64,000 nt of DNA, from the NCBI RefSeq assembly GCF_001612635.1, contig NZ_BDAV01000009.1, positions 310,001 to 374,000 of the forward strand. Direction: 5' to 3'. This DNA comes from Nocardia africana NBRC 100379. GTDB taxonomy: Bacteria; Actinomycetota; Actinomycetes; Mycobacteriales; Mycobacteriaceae. The translations under genes were made by a program, and so were the position numbers. Within the stretch, counting starts at the first letter, position 1. Every line of letters starts with the position of its first letter. The notes under the pieces were generated by a model. The model saw only the letters and a list, made by a program, of their open reading frames with translations. It was not told the DNA's origin and did no database searches. Positions 8,479-16,645 of this stretch are shown here, one piece after another.

Positions 8479-9459
8479 ATGCATGTAACTGAGTTCTTCA
8501 TGCCGTTCGATTCGGAGGGGGCCAATCCCGCCGAATCGGAGGCCGAGCAGGCCATGTGGGCCTGGCTCGAACGTTGTGATCTGGTTCCCTCGGAGCCGAC
8601 TCGGCGGCGCATGCGCCGGACCCGGCCGGCTCGCATGTACGCGCTGTGGTGCCCGTATGCCGATGCGGACGCGCTGGGATTGCTGAGCAGATTCACCGCA
8701 TGGGCTTTCATCGTCGACGATCAGTTCGACATCGAAATCCCCGACCCGGCACGGACCTTGGCGACCATCACCGAACTGGAGGAGGTGTTCGAAGACGGTG
8801 CGCGACCGCTCGGTGTGCTCGCGGCGGCCTTCGCCGAACTCTGGCGCGAACTGTGCGCCGGACGGTCCAGCCAGTGGCGCCATGCCGTGCGCACCGAACT
8901 CTCGGCGTGGCTGTGGACTTACCACACCGAGAGCATCGGGCGGCTCACCGATCGCTATCCCGATCTGGACGACTATCGGGCCCACCGGCGCGATTCCGTG
9001 GCACTGTACGTATTTCTCGATATCAGCGAGATCGCGGAGGGCGTCGACCTGTGCGCGGCGGCGCGTGGCCTGCCGGCGTTTCGTGCGATACGGGAGGCGT
9101 CGGTCGAACATATGGGACTGTTCAACGACATCCTGTCCATCGACTCCGACGAGGCCTCGAAGTATCTGTACAACTCGGTGCTGCTGGCCGAACGGCAGCA
9201 GGGCCTCGACCGGAAACAGGCGGTCGAGGTGGTCGACCGGATGCTGACCGGATGTGTGCGCCGGATGCTGACGGGCATCGATGCGCTGCCCGCCGAACTC
9301 GACGCGGCAGGACTGTCCGGCCGCGAGCGCGCCGATATCCTCAGCACCGCAACCTGTTACACCCGATACGTCCGAGCCAACTTCGACTACCACTATCAGG
9401 CCGCGCGCTACACCAGTGCACCGCGCGAGGCACTCGAACACGGCGCACCCCTGACCTGA
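8479..9459 (+). CDS. Class I terpene synthase family protein
   Basis: The 326-residue protein matches bacterial class I terpene cyclases, which ionise a prenyl diphosphate with Mg2+ and cyclise the cation. The aspartate-rich motif DDQFD lies at 80-84, preceded by the expected aromatic-rich helix. The second metal site starts NDILS at 216-220, but the residue aligned with the canonical Glu (224) is Asp, followed by Glu 225. A C-terminal ARY supplies the RY pair. The start follows GGGAGATAGG. The next gene encodes a prenyl diphosphate synthase that could supply the substrate. Product and chain length cannot be read from the sequence. Confidence 0.85.
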   Translation: MHVTEFFMPFDSEGANPAESEAEQAMWAWLERCDLVPSEPTRRRMRRTRPARMYALWCPYADADALGLLSRFTAWAFIVDDQFDIEIPDPARTLATITELEEVFEDGARPLGVLAAAFAELWRELCAGRSSQWRHAVRTELSAWLWTYHTESIGRLTDRYPDLDDYRAHRRDSVALYVFLDISEIAEGVDLCAAARGLPAFRAIREASVEHMGLFNDILSIDSDEASKYLYNSVLLAERQQGLDRKQAVEVVDRMLTGCVRRMLTGIDALPAELDAAGLSGRERADILSTATCYTRYVRANFDYHYQAARYTSAPREALEHGAPLT

Positions 9460-9463
9460 CGGC

Positions 9464-9518
9464 GAACCCGCGGGCGTTGCGCAAACGCAACCCGGGCCAC
9501 CGCCCGGCCCGCGGGTTC
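9464..9518 (+). promoter_or_regulatory. Compact three-way-junction RNA structure between the terpene genes
   Basis: Five bases after the terpene synthase stop, an 11-bp outer stem (9464-9474 with 9508-9518, no mismatches) encloses two perfect 6-bp hairpins: 9476-9491 with a CAAA loop and 9492-9507 with a CACC loop. Only C9475 is left unpaired at the junction. There is no T-run afterwards, so it is not a classical terminator. It could terminate weakly, stabilise the upstream mRNA end or regulate the next gene 85 nt downstream. Pairing was read by eye, not folded by software. Confidence 0.6.
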
Positions 9519-9602
9519 CGGTGCGACGATGAATACTTCACGCACCGCCGACCGCGACGCGGAGCGGGCGCGGCGGCTGTGCCCTAGCGAGCGGGGCCGG
9601 TA

Positions 9603-10736
9603 ATGCGATCATCCAAACCCACCACCTCCCCTCCGGAACAACGCCTTCCCGCAGCGGACCGCAAGGACTGCGCACTCCCGCGCGAACCCGGGCGCCGTCC
9701 ACGCGCCACCACCGATGCCACACCCGGCACGCGCTCTGCGGGCACTCTGCTTGCCGATGCCCGCACGGCGATCGCGCCGGTCCTGCGGGCCGCCGTCGCG
9801 ACGCTCGGTCACCCCCTGGACCGGATGGCGGGGTATCACTTCGGCTGGTGCGACGCCGAGGGCAATCTGCGTACCGGTGCGCACGGCAAGTGTCTGCGCC
9901 CGGCACTGACTCTCGCTGCCGCGGCCGCCTGCGGCGCCCCGGCCGCCGATGCCGTCCACGCCGGCGCCGCGGTCGAACTGCTGCACAACTTCTCCCTCGT
10001 GCACGACGACGTGATGGACGCCGATCCGCTGCGTCACGGCCGGCCCACGGTCTGGCGGGTGTGGGGTACCACGAACGCCACGCTGCTCGGAGACGCGTTG
10101 CAGGCCTTGTCGTTCGCCGTGCTCTCCGACGGTGGAGTGCCGGAGGAGGCCGGCGCCGCCGCGGTGATCCGGCTGGCCCGCACCGCCGCGACGCTGTGTC
10201 ACGGCCAATATCAGGACTGCGATTTCGAAACCCGGCCGGATGTGAGCGTCGAGGACTATCTGTCCATGGCGGCGGGCAAAACCGCTGTGCTCCTGGGATG
10301 TTCGTGCGCTCTGGGCGCGTTGTGCGCAGGTGCGGATTCGCGGACGGTGGCCGCGTTCAACACCTTCGGCCGCAATTTGGGCGTGGCGTTCCAACTGGTC
10401 GACGACGCCATCGACATCTGGGGCGAGCCTGCGGTGACCGGTAAACCCGCGCTCAGCGACCTGGCCGCCCGGAAGCGGTCGTTTCCGGTGGTGTGCGCGT
10501 TGGCCTCCGGCACCGACGCGGGCCACGAGTTGGCGCGGCTCTACAGCGAGCCACGGCCGATGACGACAGCCGACGTTGCGCGTGCGGCCGAACTCGTCGC
10601 CGCCGCCGGTGGCCGCGAACTCACCCGCGATTACGCCGACCGCGCGTTGCGTTCCGCACTCGCCGGCCTGCCGCCCGGCGTGGCCCGAGGTGATCTCGAA
10701 ACCCTCGCCCACGTGGTGGTCCGGCGAAACAGGTGA
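9603..10736 (+). CDS. Polyprenyl diphosphate synthase (FPP/GGPP synthase family)
   Basis: This 377-residue trans-isoprenyl diphosphate synthase carries the first aspartate-rich motif in VHDDVMDADPLRHGRP (about residue 135) and the second in LVDDAIDIWG (about 268), with the downstream KRSFPVV stretch. It condenses IPP with an allylic diphosphate to make a C15-C20 product, the likely substrate for the terpene synthase before it. The first ~40 residues are Arg/Pro-rich and probably disordered, so a later start is possible. The pair forms a minimal terpene locus. Confidence 0.88.
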   Translation: MRSSKPTTSPPEQRLPAADRKDCALPREPGRRPRATTDATPGTRSAGTLLADARTAIAPVLRAAVATLGHPLDRMAGYHFGWCDAEGNLRTGAHGKCLRPALTLAAAAACGAPAADAVHAGAAVELLHNFSLVHDDVMDADPLRHGRPTVWRVWGTTNATLLGDALQALSFAVLSDGGVPEEAGAAAVIRLARTAATLCHGQYQDCDFETRPDVSVEDYLSMAAGKTAVLLGCSCALGALCAGADSRTVAAFNTFGRNLGVAFQLVDDAIDIWGEPAVTGKPALSDLAARKRSFPVVCALASGTDAGHELARLYSEPRPMTTADVARAAELVAAAGGRELTRDYADRALRSALAGLPPGVARGDLETLAHVVVRRNR

Positions 10737-10780
10737 GCGGTGCCTGCGATCGAATCGGCCGCGTCGGCTATAACTGCTGC

Positions 10781-11467
10781 ATGGGAAAGTTCGGCGAAGA
10801 CGGTCGCAGCACGGACACAGCGCCGTCGATGGCCCGGACTTCCCTGCTGCGCGAATTGCCCACCACCGAGCGCGGGTTGCGTACCCGCTCGGCGCTGATC
10901 GCCGCCGCGCGCCGCGTCTTCGAGACCAGCGGCTATCTCGACACCCGGCTGGTCGACATCACGACCGAGGCGCACTGCTCCTCCGGCACCTTCTACACCT
11001 ATTTCTCCAGCAAGGAGGAGATCTTCGCGGCCGTCCTGGAGGTCGCCCAGGAGGACATGATGCACCCGGGGATGCCGCATGTGCCCGAGGCCGACGATCC
11101 GGCCGCGGTCGTGGCCGCGAGCAATCGCGCCTATTTCGAGGCCTATCAGCGCAATGCCAAACTGATGGGCCTGCTGGAACAGGTCGCCAATATCGACCCC
11201 GAATTCCGGGTGCTGCGCCAGCGCCGCGCCGAGGCGTTCATCGACCGCAACGCTCGCAGTATCGAATCGCTGCAACGTCGTGGACTGGCAGATCCCGAGC
11301 TGGATCCGCTGCTCGCCTCGCGTGCTCTCTCCGGCATGGTGAGCCGCCTGGCCTTCGGGCATTTCGTGGCCGGTGACGACACCGATCGCCCGGTCGACCT
11401 GGACGAGCTGACCTTCACCGCGACCCGGTTGTGGGTCAACGCCCTGCGCATACCGGCCAAGTCCTGA
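10781..11467 (+). CDS. TetR-family transcriptional regulator
   Basis: This 228-residue protein has an N-terminal TetR helix-turn-helix at about 32-78 (TRSALIAAARRVFETSGY, then SSGTFYTYFSSKEEIF) and a ligand-binding helical C-terminal domain. The ATG at 10781 lies seven bases after TATAAC, so the message may be leaderless; a longer frame from 10733 is less likely. It precedes the SDR/acyl-CoA dehydrogenase operon in the same direction, and a strong palindrome sits between them, so it may control that operon through an acyl-CoA-type ligand. This link is inferred. Confidence 0.85.
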   Translation: MGKFGEDGRSTDTAPSMARTSLLRELPTTERGLRTRSALIAAARRVFETSGYLDTRLVDITTEAHCSSGTFYTYFSSKEEIFAAVLEVAQEDMMHPGMPHVPEADDPAAVVAASNRAYFEAYQRNAKLMGLLEQVANIDPEFRVLRQRRAEAFIDRNARSIESLQRRGLADPELDPLLASRALSGMVSRLAFGHFVAGDDTDRPVDLDELTFTATRLWVNALRIPAKS

Positions 11468-11540
11468 CTCGCCGTTTCGCCCTCCGGCGCGGCGCAGACC
11501 TGCTACAACAGCGGAGTGCGGCCCGCACGCACACCCGAAA

Positions 11541-11562
11541 TTGAACTTGACGTCAACCTCAA
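11541..11562. promoter_or_regulatory. 22-bp palindromic operator before the SDR/acyl-CoA dehydrogenase operon
   Basis: A perfect TTGACGTCAA core is flanked at two-base spacing by TTGA on the left and TCAA on the right, making an extended symmetric site. The left TTGAAC could be a -35 element, with TACGGT 17 nt further on as a weak -10, so a bound regulator would cover the promoter. The site lies 43 nt before the GTG of the first operon gene. The upstream TetR or a distant MerR protein could bind it. Confidence 0.6.
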
Positions 11563-11604
11563 CTACGGTGAGGTGACATCACGGACACGGACAGGGGTAC
11601 CGCA

Positions 11605-12423
11605 GTGCAGGTTGCGCAGAAAGTGGCCATCGTGACCGGTGGCGGAGGCGGCATCGGTGGCGCTCTCGCCGCACGCCTTGCCGCCGCGGGCGCGCGAGTC
11701 GTCGTCGCCGACATCGACGAGGCCGCCGCGAAGAACGTCGCCGACGCGGTGGCCGCCGACCATCCCGGTGCCTGCGTGAGCGCCGGGGCCGACGTCAGCG
11801 ACCCGGAGGCGATCGCCGGCCTCATCGCCCTGGCGGAGAACACCTTCGGCCCGGTCGACCTGTACTTCGCGAACGCCGGCATCGCCGGTGCGGCCGGGCT
11901 CGACGTCGCCGAGGCCGACTGGGACCGGTCCTTCGACGTGAACGTGCGCGCGCACATCCGCGCCGCCACGCAGCTGGTGCCGAAGTGGCTCGAGCGCGGC
12001 GAAGGGTATTTCGTCAGCACAGCCTCCGCGGCCGGACTTCTCACCCAGATCGGCTCGGCCACCTACTCGGTCACCAAGCACGCCGCCGTCGGCTTCGCCG
12101 AATGGTTGTCGGTCACTTACGGCGACAAGGGAATTCGGGTCAGCTGCCTGTGTCCCATGGGGGTCGACACGGCCCTGCTGTACGCCGGGCGCGACTCCGG
12201 CGACCGGCTCGGCGCGGCCTCCACCCGGGCGGTGACCGCCGCCGGCGATGTGCTCGAACCCGCGCAGGTCGCCGACGAGGTGCTGGCCGCGATCGACACC
12301 GAGCAGTTCTTGATCCTGCCGCATCCGAGTGTGCTCGAGATGTATCGGCGCAAGGGGGCCGACTACGACCGCTGGCTGGCCGGCATGCGCCGTTACCAGC
12401 GCAGCCTGCTCGACGAGAACTGA
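11605..12423 (+). CDS. SDR-family NAD(P)-dependent oxidoreductase
   Basis: This 272-residue classical short-chain dehydrogenase has the Rossmann glycine motif in [10 protein letters not shown] near residue 11, NAG at about 91-93, a catalytic Ser in STASAAG and YSVTK as the YxxxK pair. It would interconvert a hydroxy and a keto group. It begins with GTG and is the first gene of an operon that continues with acyl-CoA dehydrogenase, a second SDR and a kinase-fold protein. In that setting it may act on a hydroxyacyl intermediate. The substrate is unknown. Confidence 0.88.
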   Translation: MQVAQKVAIVTGGGGGIGGALAARLAAAGARVVVADIDEAAAKNVADAVAADHPGACVSAGADVSDPEAIAGLIALAENTFGPVDLYFANAGIAGAAGLDVAEADWDRSFDVNVRAHIRAATQLVPKWLERGEGYFVSTASAAGLLTQIGSATYSVTKHAAVGFAEWLSVTYGDKGIRVSCLCPMGVDTALLYAGRDSGDRLGAASTRAVTAAGDVLEPAQVADEVLAAIDTEQFLILPHPSVLEMYRRKGADYDRWLAGMRRYQRSLLDEN

Positions 12424-12460
12424 ACCATCACCACAGATTTCACAACGATCAGGAGAGCAC

Positions 12461-13684
12461 ATGTCGATGTTCGACATCTCCGAGCGGGCCGAGAAATATC
12501 GCGCTCAGCTGCTGGAGTTCATGGATTCGCACGTCTACCCCGCCGAGGCCGTCTACGACGAGCAGATGCGCGCCGCCGGTGATCCGCACTTCCAGCCGCC
12601 GATCCTCGAAGAGCTCAAGGCCGAGGCGCAGCGGCGCGGTCTGTGGAATCTGTTCCACCCCTACCCGGAATGGGGTCCGGGGCTGACCAATCTCGAGTAC
12701 GCACCGCTGGCCGAGATCATGGGCCGCAGCCATCTGGCGCCGGAGGCGTGCAACTGCAATGCCCCGGATACGGGAAATATGGAGGTCTTCACGCTCTTCG
12801 GCACCGACGAGCACAAGGAGAAGTACCTGAAGCCGTTGCTGGCGGGCACGATCCGCTCGGCGTTCGCGATGACCGAACCCGCGGTCGCCAGTTCCGACGC
12901 CACCAATGTGGAACTGTCGATGGTGCGCGACGGCGACGAGTACGTTCTCAACGGCCGTAAGTGGTTCGCCTCCAACGCCTTGCACCCGAACTGCACCGTG
13001 CTGATCGTGATGGGCAAGACCGATCCCGACGCCGCGCCGCACCGCCAGCAGTCGATGATGGTGGTCCCCATCGACGCGCCGGGCGTGACCGTCATGCGCG
13101 GCCTGCCGGTCTTCGGTTATCAGGACCGCGAGGGTCACGCCGAGATCGATTTCCAGAATGTGCGGGTACCGCTGAAGGACGTGCTGAAGGGAGAGGGTGA
13201 GGGCTTCGCGATCAGCCAGGCCCGGCTCGGCCCCGGCCGCATCCACCACTGCATGCGGGCCATTGGAATGGCCGAGCGCGCACTGGAACTGATGTGCCGG
13301 CGCGCGAGTACGCGCGTCACCTTCGGCAAGCCGATCGCCGCCAACGCCAATATCCAGGACTGGATCGCCGAGGCGCGCATCGATATCGAGATGATCCGGC
13401 TGCTGACGTTGAAGGCGGCGTATCTGATGGACACCGTCGGCAACAAGGAGGCCCGCACCGAGATCGCCGCGATCAAGGTAGCCGCGCCGAATATCGCCTT
13501 GAAGATCGTCGACCGGGCCATTCAGGTCCACGGCGGCGCCGGTGTCACCGACGACTTCCCGCTGGCCATGGCCTGGGCGCATCTGCGCACGCTGCGGCTG
13601 GCCGACGGGCCCGACGAGGTGCACAAGCGGACGCTGGCCCGGCAGGAACTGCGCAAGTATCGAGATGTGAAGGCGGACAACTGA
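12461..13684 (+). CDS. Acyl-CoA dehydrogenase (ACAD10/11-like)
   Basis: This 407-residue flavoprotein has the acyl-CoA dehydrogenase fold: [16 protein letters not shown] for the substrate/FAD region, the RVTFGKPI stretch and [11 protein letters not shown] near the C-terminus. It removes two hydrogens from an acyl-CoA, passing electrons to ETF. The closing motif GGAGVTDD has Asp where many family members have Glu. The ATG follows AGGAGAG. Its pairing with an APH-fold kinase in one operon mirrors the domain partnership of ACAD10/ACAD11, suggesting 4-hydroxyacyl-CoA breakdown. That role is inference. Confidence 0.88.
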   Translation: MSMFDISERAEKYRAQLLEFMDSHVYPAEAVYDEQMRAAGDPHFQPPILEELKAEAQRRGLWNLFHPYPEWGPGLTNLEYAPLAEIMGRSHLAPEACNCNAPDTGNMEVFTLFGTDEHKEKYLKPLLAGTIRSAFAMTEPAVASSDATNVELSMVRDGDEYVLNGRKWFASNALHPNCTVLIVMGKTDPDAAPHRQQSMMVVPIDAPGVTVMRGLPVFGYQDREGHAEIDFQNVRVPLKDVLKGEGEGFAISQARLGPGRIHHCMRAIGMAERALELMCRRASTRVTFGKPIAANANIQDWIAEARIDIEMIRLLTLKAAYLMDTVGNKEARTEIAAIKVAAPNIALKIVDRAIQVHGGAGVTDDFPLAMAWAHLRTLRLADGPDEVHKRTLARQELRKYRDVKADN

Positions 13685-13685
13685 T

Positions 13686-14456
13686 ATGCCGAACGCGGAT
13701 CTGACCGGCCGCACCGCGATCGTCACCGGCGCCTCGCGCGGCATCGGCCTCGCGACCGCGCAGGCCTTGGCCGCGGCCGGGGCCAACGTGGTGCTGACCT
13801 CGCGGGATCAGGAATCGGCCGACGCCGCGGCCGCGCAGGTGCAGGGCAACGCCCTCGGTATCGCCGCGCACGCCGTCGACGAGGATGCCGCGCGCGCCTG
13901 CGTCGACCGCACCCTCGAGCGGTTCGGCAGCGTCGACATCCTGGTCAACAACGCGGGCACCAATCCGGCGTTCGGCCCGGTGATCGATCAGGACCACGGC
14001 CGGTTCGCCAAGATCTTCGACGTCAACCTGTGGGCGCCGATCCTGTGGACGTCGCTGGCGACCAAGGCGTGGATGGGTGAACACGGCGGCGCGGTCGTGA
14101 ACACCGCCTCGATCGGCGGTATGGGTTTCGAGGCGAACCTCGGCCTGTACAACGCCTCCAAGGCGGCGCTCATCCATCTCACCAAGCAGATGGCGCTGGA
14201 GCTGTCCCCGCGGGTCCGGGTCAACGCCGTCGCGCCCGGCGTGGTGCGGACCAAACTCGCCGAGGCGCTGTGGCGGGAACACGAGAATCTGGTCGCCGGC
14301 GCGACCGCACTGGACCGAATAGGCGAACCCGACGATATCGGCTCGGCCATCGCGTTCCTGGTCTCCGACGCCGCGCGCTGGATCACCGGTGAGGTGATGG
14401 TCGTCGACGGCGGGCAGCGTCTCGGCCACCCGGCGGCATTCCGGACGGCACCGTGA
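13686..14456 (+). CDS. SDR-family oxidoreductase (FabG-like)
   Basis: This 256-residue short-chain dehydrogenase has TGASRGIGLATAQ at the N-terminus, NNAGTNP, a Ser in NTASIGG, YNASK as the catalytic pair and the C-terminal GEVMVVDGG typical of FabG-like enzymes. It probably reduces or oxidises a 3-oxo/3-hydroxyacyl thioester. It starts two bases after the dehydrogenase stop, with AAGGCGG inside that gene as ribosome site, and its stop overlaps the next GTG (GTGA). Confidence 0.88.
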   Translation: MPNADLTGRTAIVTGASRGIGLATAQALAAAGANVVLTSRDQESADAAAAQVQGNALGIAAHAVDEDAARACVDRTLERFGSVDILVNNAGTNPAFGPVIDQDHGRFAKIFDVNLWAPILWTSLATKAWMGEHGGAVVNTASIGGMGFEANLGLYNASKAALIHLTKQMALELSPRVRVNAVAPGVVRTKLAEALWREHENLVAGATALDRIGEPDDIGSAIAFLVSDAARWITGEVMVVDGGQRLGHPAAFRTAP

Positions 14457-15493
14457 CCGGCACGCCGGAACAGCCCCGCGGAATCGACCCCGCGGCCATC
14501 ACACGGTGGATCGACGGCCTGGGCATCGGGCTGACCGGCGCCCCCGCCTTCACCCGGATCGGGCTCGGCCAGTCCAATCTCACCTATCTGGTACGCGACG
14601 ACGCCGGACACCGCTGGGTGCTGCGGCGGCCGCCGCTCGGCCGGCTGCTGGCCTCCGCACACGATGTGGTGCGCGAGTCGCGGATCATGTCCGCGCTGGC
14701 CGGTACCGATGTCCCGGTGCCCGGAATCATCTCCGTCACAACCGATTCCGCGGTCTGCGACGCACCGGTGGTGCTGATGGAATACGTCGACGGGCAGGTC
14801 GTGGACACCATGGAGGTGGCGGAGTCGCTGACGCCGCAGCGACGCCTGGCCATCGCCCGATCCCTGACCCACACGCTGGCACGGATCCACGCGGTCGATC
14901 TCGAGGCGGTGGAGCTGGCGGATCTGGCCAGTCACAAACCGTATGCGCAGCGGCAGCTCAATCGGTGGTCGCGGCAGTGGGAGCAGTCACGCACCCGCGA
15001 GGTGCCCGACCTCGAGGACCTCACCCGCCGGCTCGCCGGATCGATTCCGCCGCAACGGGAAACGACGTTGGTGCACGGTGATTTCCATCTGCGCAACGTG
15101 ATCACCTCGCGGGAGAACGGCGCGGTGGTGGCCGCCTTGGACTGGGAATTGTCCACCCTCGGCGATCCCCTCGCGGATATGGGGAGTCTGCTCGCCTACT
15201 GGGTCGAGCCCGGCGAGGACCTCGGGGGTGACTTCCCGGCCTCGGCGCTACCGGGTTTCCCGGACCGAGCCGAAATGGCGCGTGCCTACCTCGACGAGAC
15301 CGGCCGCGACCGCGACGCGCTGACCTTCTGGCATGTGCTCGGATTGTGGAAGCTCGCGATCATCGCCGAGGGTGTGATGCGACGCGCGGCCGATACGCCG
15401 GGCAACAAGGCCGCCGCGGGCACGCCGACCGTCGAACGCATCGACGCCATCATCGCCCACGCCCGCGAGATCGCCGCCGACGCCGGCCTCTGA
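14453..15493 (+). CDS. Phosphotransferase-family protein (APH fold, ACAD10/11-type kinase)
   Basis: This 346-residue protein has the aminoglycoside-phosphotransferase-like kinase fold. The catalytic loop is VHGDFHLRN (about 205-213) and the metal-binding segment ALDWELSTLGDPLAD. Near residue 60 WVLRRPP lies where the ATP-lysine region is expected. In bacteria and mammals such kinases work with acyl-CoA dehydrogenases and can phosphorylate the 4-hydroxy group of hydroxyacyl-CoAs so that it can be eliminated. Placement as the last gene behind an acyl-CoA dehydrogenase supports that, rather than antibiotic resistance. Confidence 0.85.
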   Translation: MTGTPEQPRGIDPAAITRWIDGLGIGLTGAPAFTRIGLGQSNLTYLVRDDAGHRWVLRRPPLGRLLASAHDVVRESRIMSALAGTDVPVPGIISVTTDSAVCDAPVVLMEYVDGQVVDTMEVAESLTPQRRLAIARSLTHTLARIHAVDLEAVELADLASHKPYAQRQLNRWSRQWEQSRTREVPDLEDLTRRLAGSIPPQRETTLVHGDFHLRNVITSRENGAVVAALDWELSTLGDPLADMGSLLAYWVEPGEDLGGDFPASALPGFPDRAEMARAYLDETGRDRDALTFWHVLGLWKLAIIAEGVMRRAADTPGNKAAAGTPTVERIDAIIAHAREIAADAGL

Positions 15494-15503
15494 CGCGCGT
15501 CGT

Positions 15504-16553
15504 TCAGGACGCGACGGCGGCCGCGATCACCTCGGTGACCGGCCGCCGTGGCGTATGCGGCAGCGGTGCGGCGCCGGACGGCAGCCAGCCCATTCGCACC
15601 ATCGTCTGCGGATACGCGCATTCGGAGAGCACATGGCGGCGCATCTCGGCGCGCAGATCGGGCAGGGCCAGCGGTTCGGACTGCAGACTCGACGACAGGC
15701 CCAGCGTCGTCGCCGACAACAGCAGAGCGCTCACCGCCTCCCCCGCACGCAGCCGCGCGAGGCGGTCGTCGCCGGTCGTGCACACCACCAGCCATTCGGC
15801 GGCCTCGGGTTCGGTGGCCGGGTCGGCCAGCTCCGGCGACTCGAACCGGCGCTTGGCGATCTCGTCGTCGGGACGCGGTGCTGGGGTGTTCGCGGCCGGG
15901 ACACCGTCGGCGGTCCCGTGCCGCCCGCTCCAGACCGCCAGTTCGTGCAGATACGCGGGGTCGGCGGCGTGACGCACGGCCGCCACCCGGGCGGCGTCGG
16001 CCAGTTCCGGGCGCAGCTCCGGCGGCACCTGCCGTGCGGCGGCGCCGTAGGCGCGGGCATCGGCGGACACCTCGCGCACGAGGGCCTGCGGCACCGGGCG
16101 GGCGCTGTAGCGGCGGCGATCGGACTGCCGGTGGGCGATCGCGGCGGCGAGTTCGATATCGCGCGCCGACGGCGTCCGCGGGCGCATGGTGATCGCCGCG
16201 AGGTGGTCGGGATCGGTGTCGTCGGGAAGATAGGTGACCTGCGCGGACCAGCCGAGCATCGCCAGCGCCACCCGCATGTGGTGCAGCGCCGTGCCGCAGC
16301 TCAGCAGCAGTGCGCGCTGGGCCGGATCGGTCACGGTCAACTGCCGGGACTCGTCGGCGTGCAGGTGGATGGTCTCCTCGTGCAATGACCACCGCCACGG
16401 CTGGGTGTTGTGCACCGAGGGGGCGCGCACGGCCATCTCCACGGCGTCGGCGAAAACCGCGGTGAACGGATCGGCGAATGTCATGATGCCGGTTCTGCCT
16501 TTCGAGCGTCGCACGGACATACGGGGATGTGGTGCCCGGATCTCGGTCGCCAC
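15504..16553 (-). CDS. Acg-family nitroreductase-like FMN protein
   Basis: The protein resembles the mycobacterial Acg/Rv3127 family: APSVHNTQPWRW near the N-terminus (FMN phosphate site), then HRQSDRRRYS and a C-terminal half with SSSLQSEPL. These proteins have a nitroreductase fold but often bind flavin without ordinary reductase activity. Two starts compete: GTG 16553 behind GGGAGG (349 aa) and ATG 16484 (326 aa), which fits the conserved start better. In another phase, a 24-codon frame from an ATG two bases upstream of the GTG ends in TGA overlapping ATG 16484, so coupling is possible. In mycobacteria this family belongs to the dormancy response. Confidence 0.8.
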   Translation of the reverse strand: MATEIRAPHPRMSVRRSKGRTGIMTFADPFTAVFADAVEMAVRAPSVHNTQPWRWSLHEETIHLHADESRQLTVTDPAQRALLLSCGTALHHMRVALAMLGWSAQVTYLPDDTDPDHLAAITMRPRTPSARDIELAAAIAHRQSDRRRYSARPVPQALVREVSADARAYGAAARQVPPELRPELADAARVAAVRHAADPAYLHELAVWSGRHGTADGVPAANTPAPRPDDEIAKRRFESPELADPATEPEAAEWLVVCTTGDDRLARLRAGEAVSALLLSATTLGLSSSLQSEPLALPDLRAEMRRHVLSECAYPQTMVRMGWLPSGAAPLPHTPRRPVTEVIAAAVAS

Positions 16554-16645
16554 ATCGCCTCCCTGTATCGATCAACCACCGGTGCGGCCGGGAAGTTTCG
16601 TAACAGTTCACAAAATCTCGGCGCGCGGGCTTGTCAACCGCTCAC

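Noticed and set aside
9609..10712. Large open frame antisense to the polyprenyl synthase gene
   Set aside because: Composition (His/Gly/Arg-rich) and lack of any domain mark it as a GC-rich shadow of a well-supported gene.
14453..15493. Aminoglycoside resistance gene
   Set aside because: The APH fold is shared by many kinases; operon context with acyl-CoA dehydrogenase argues for lipid catabolism.
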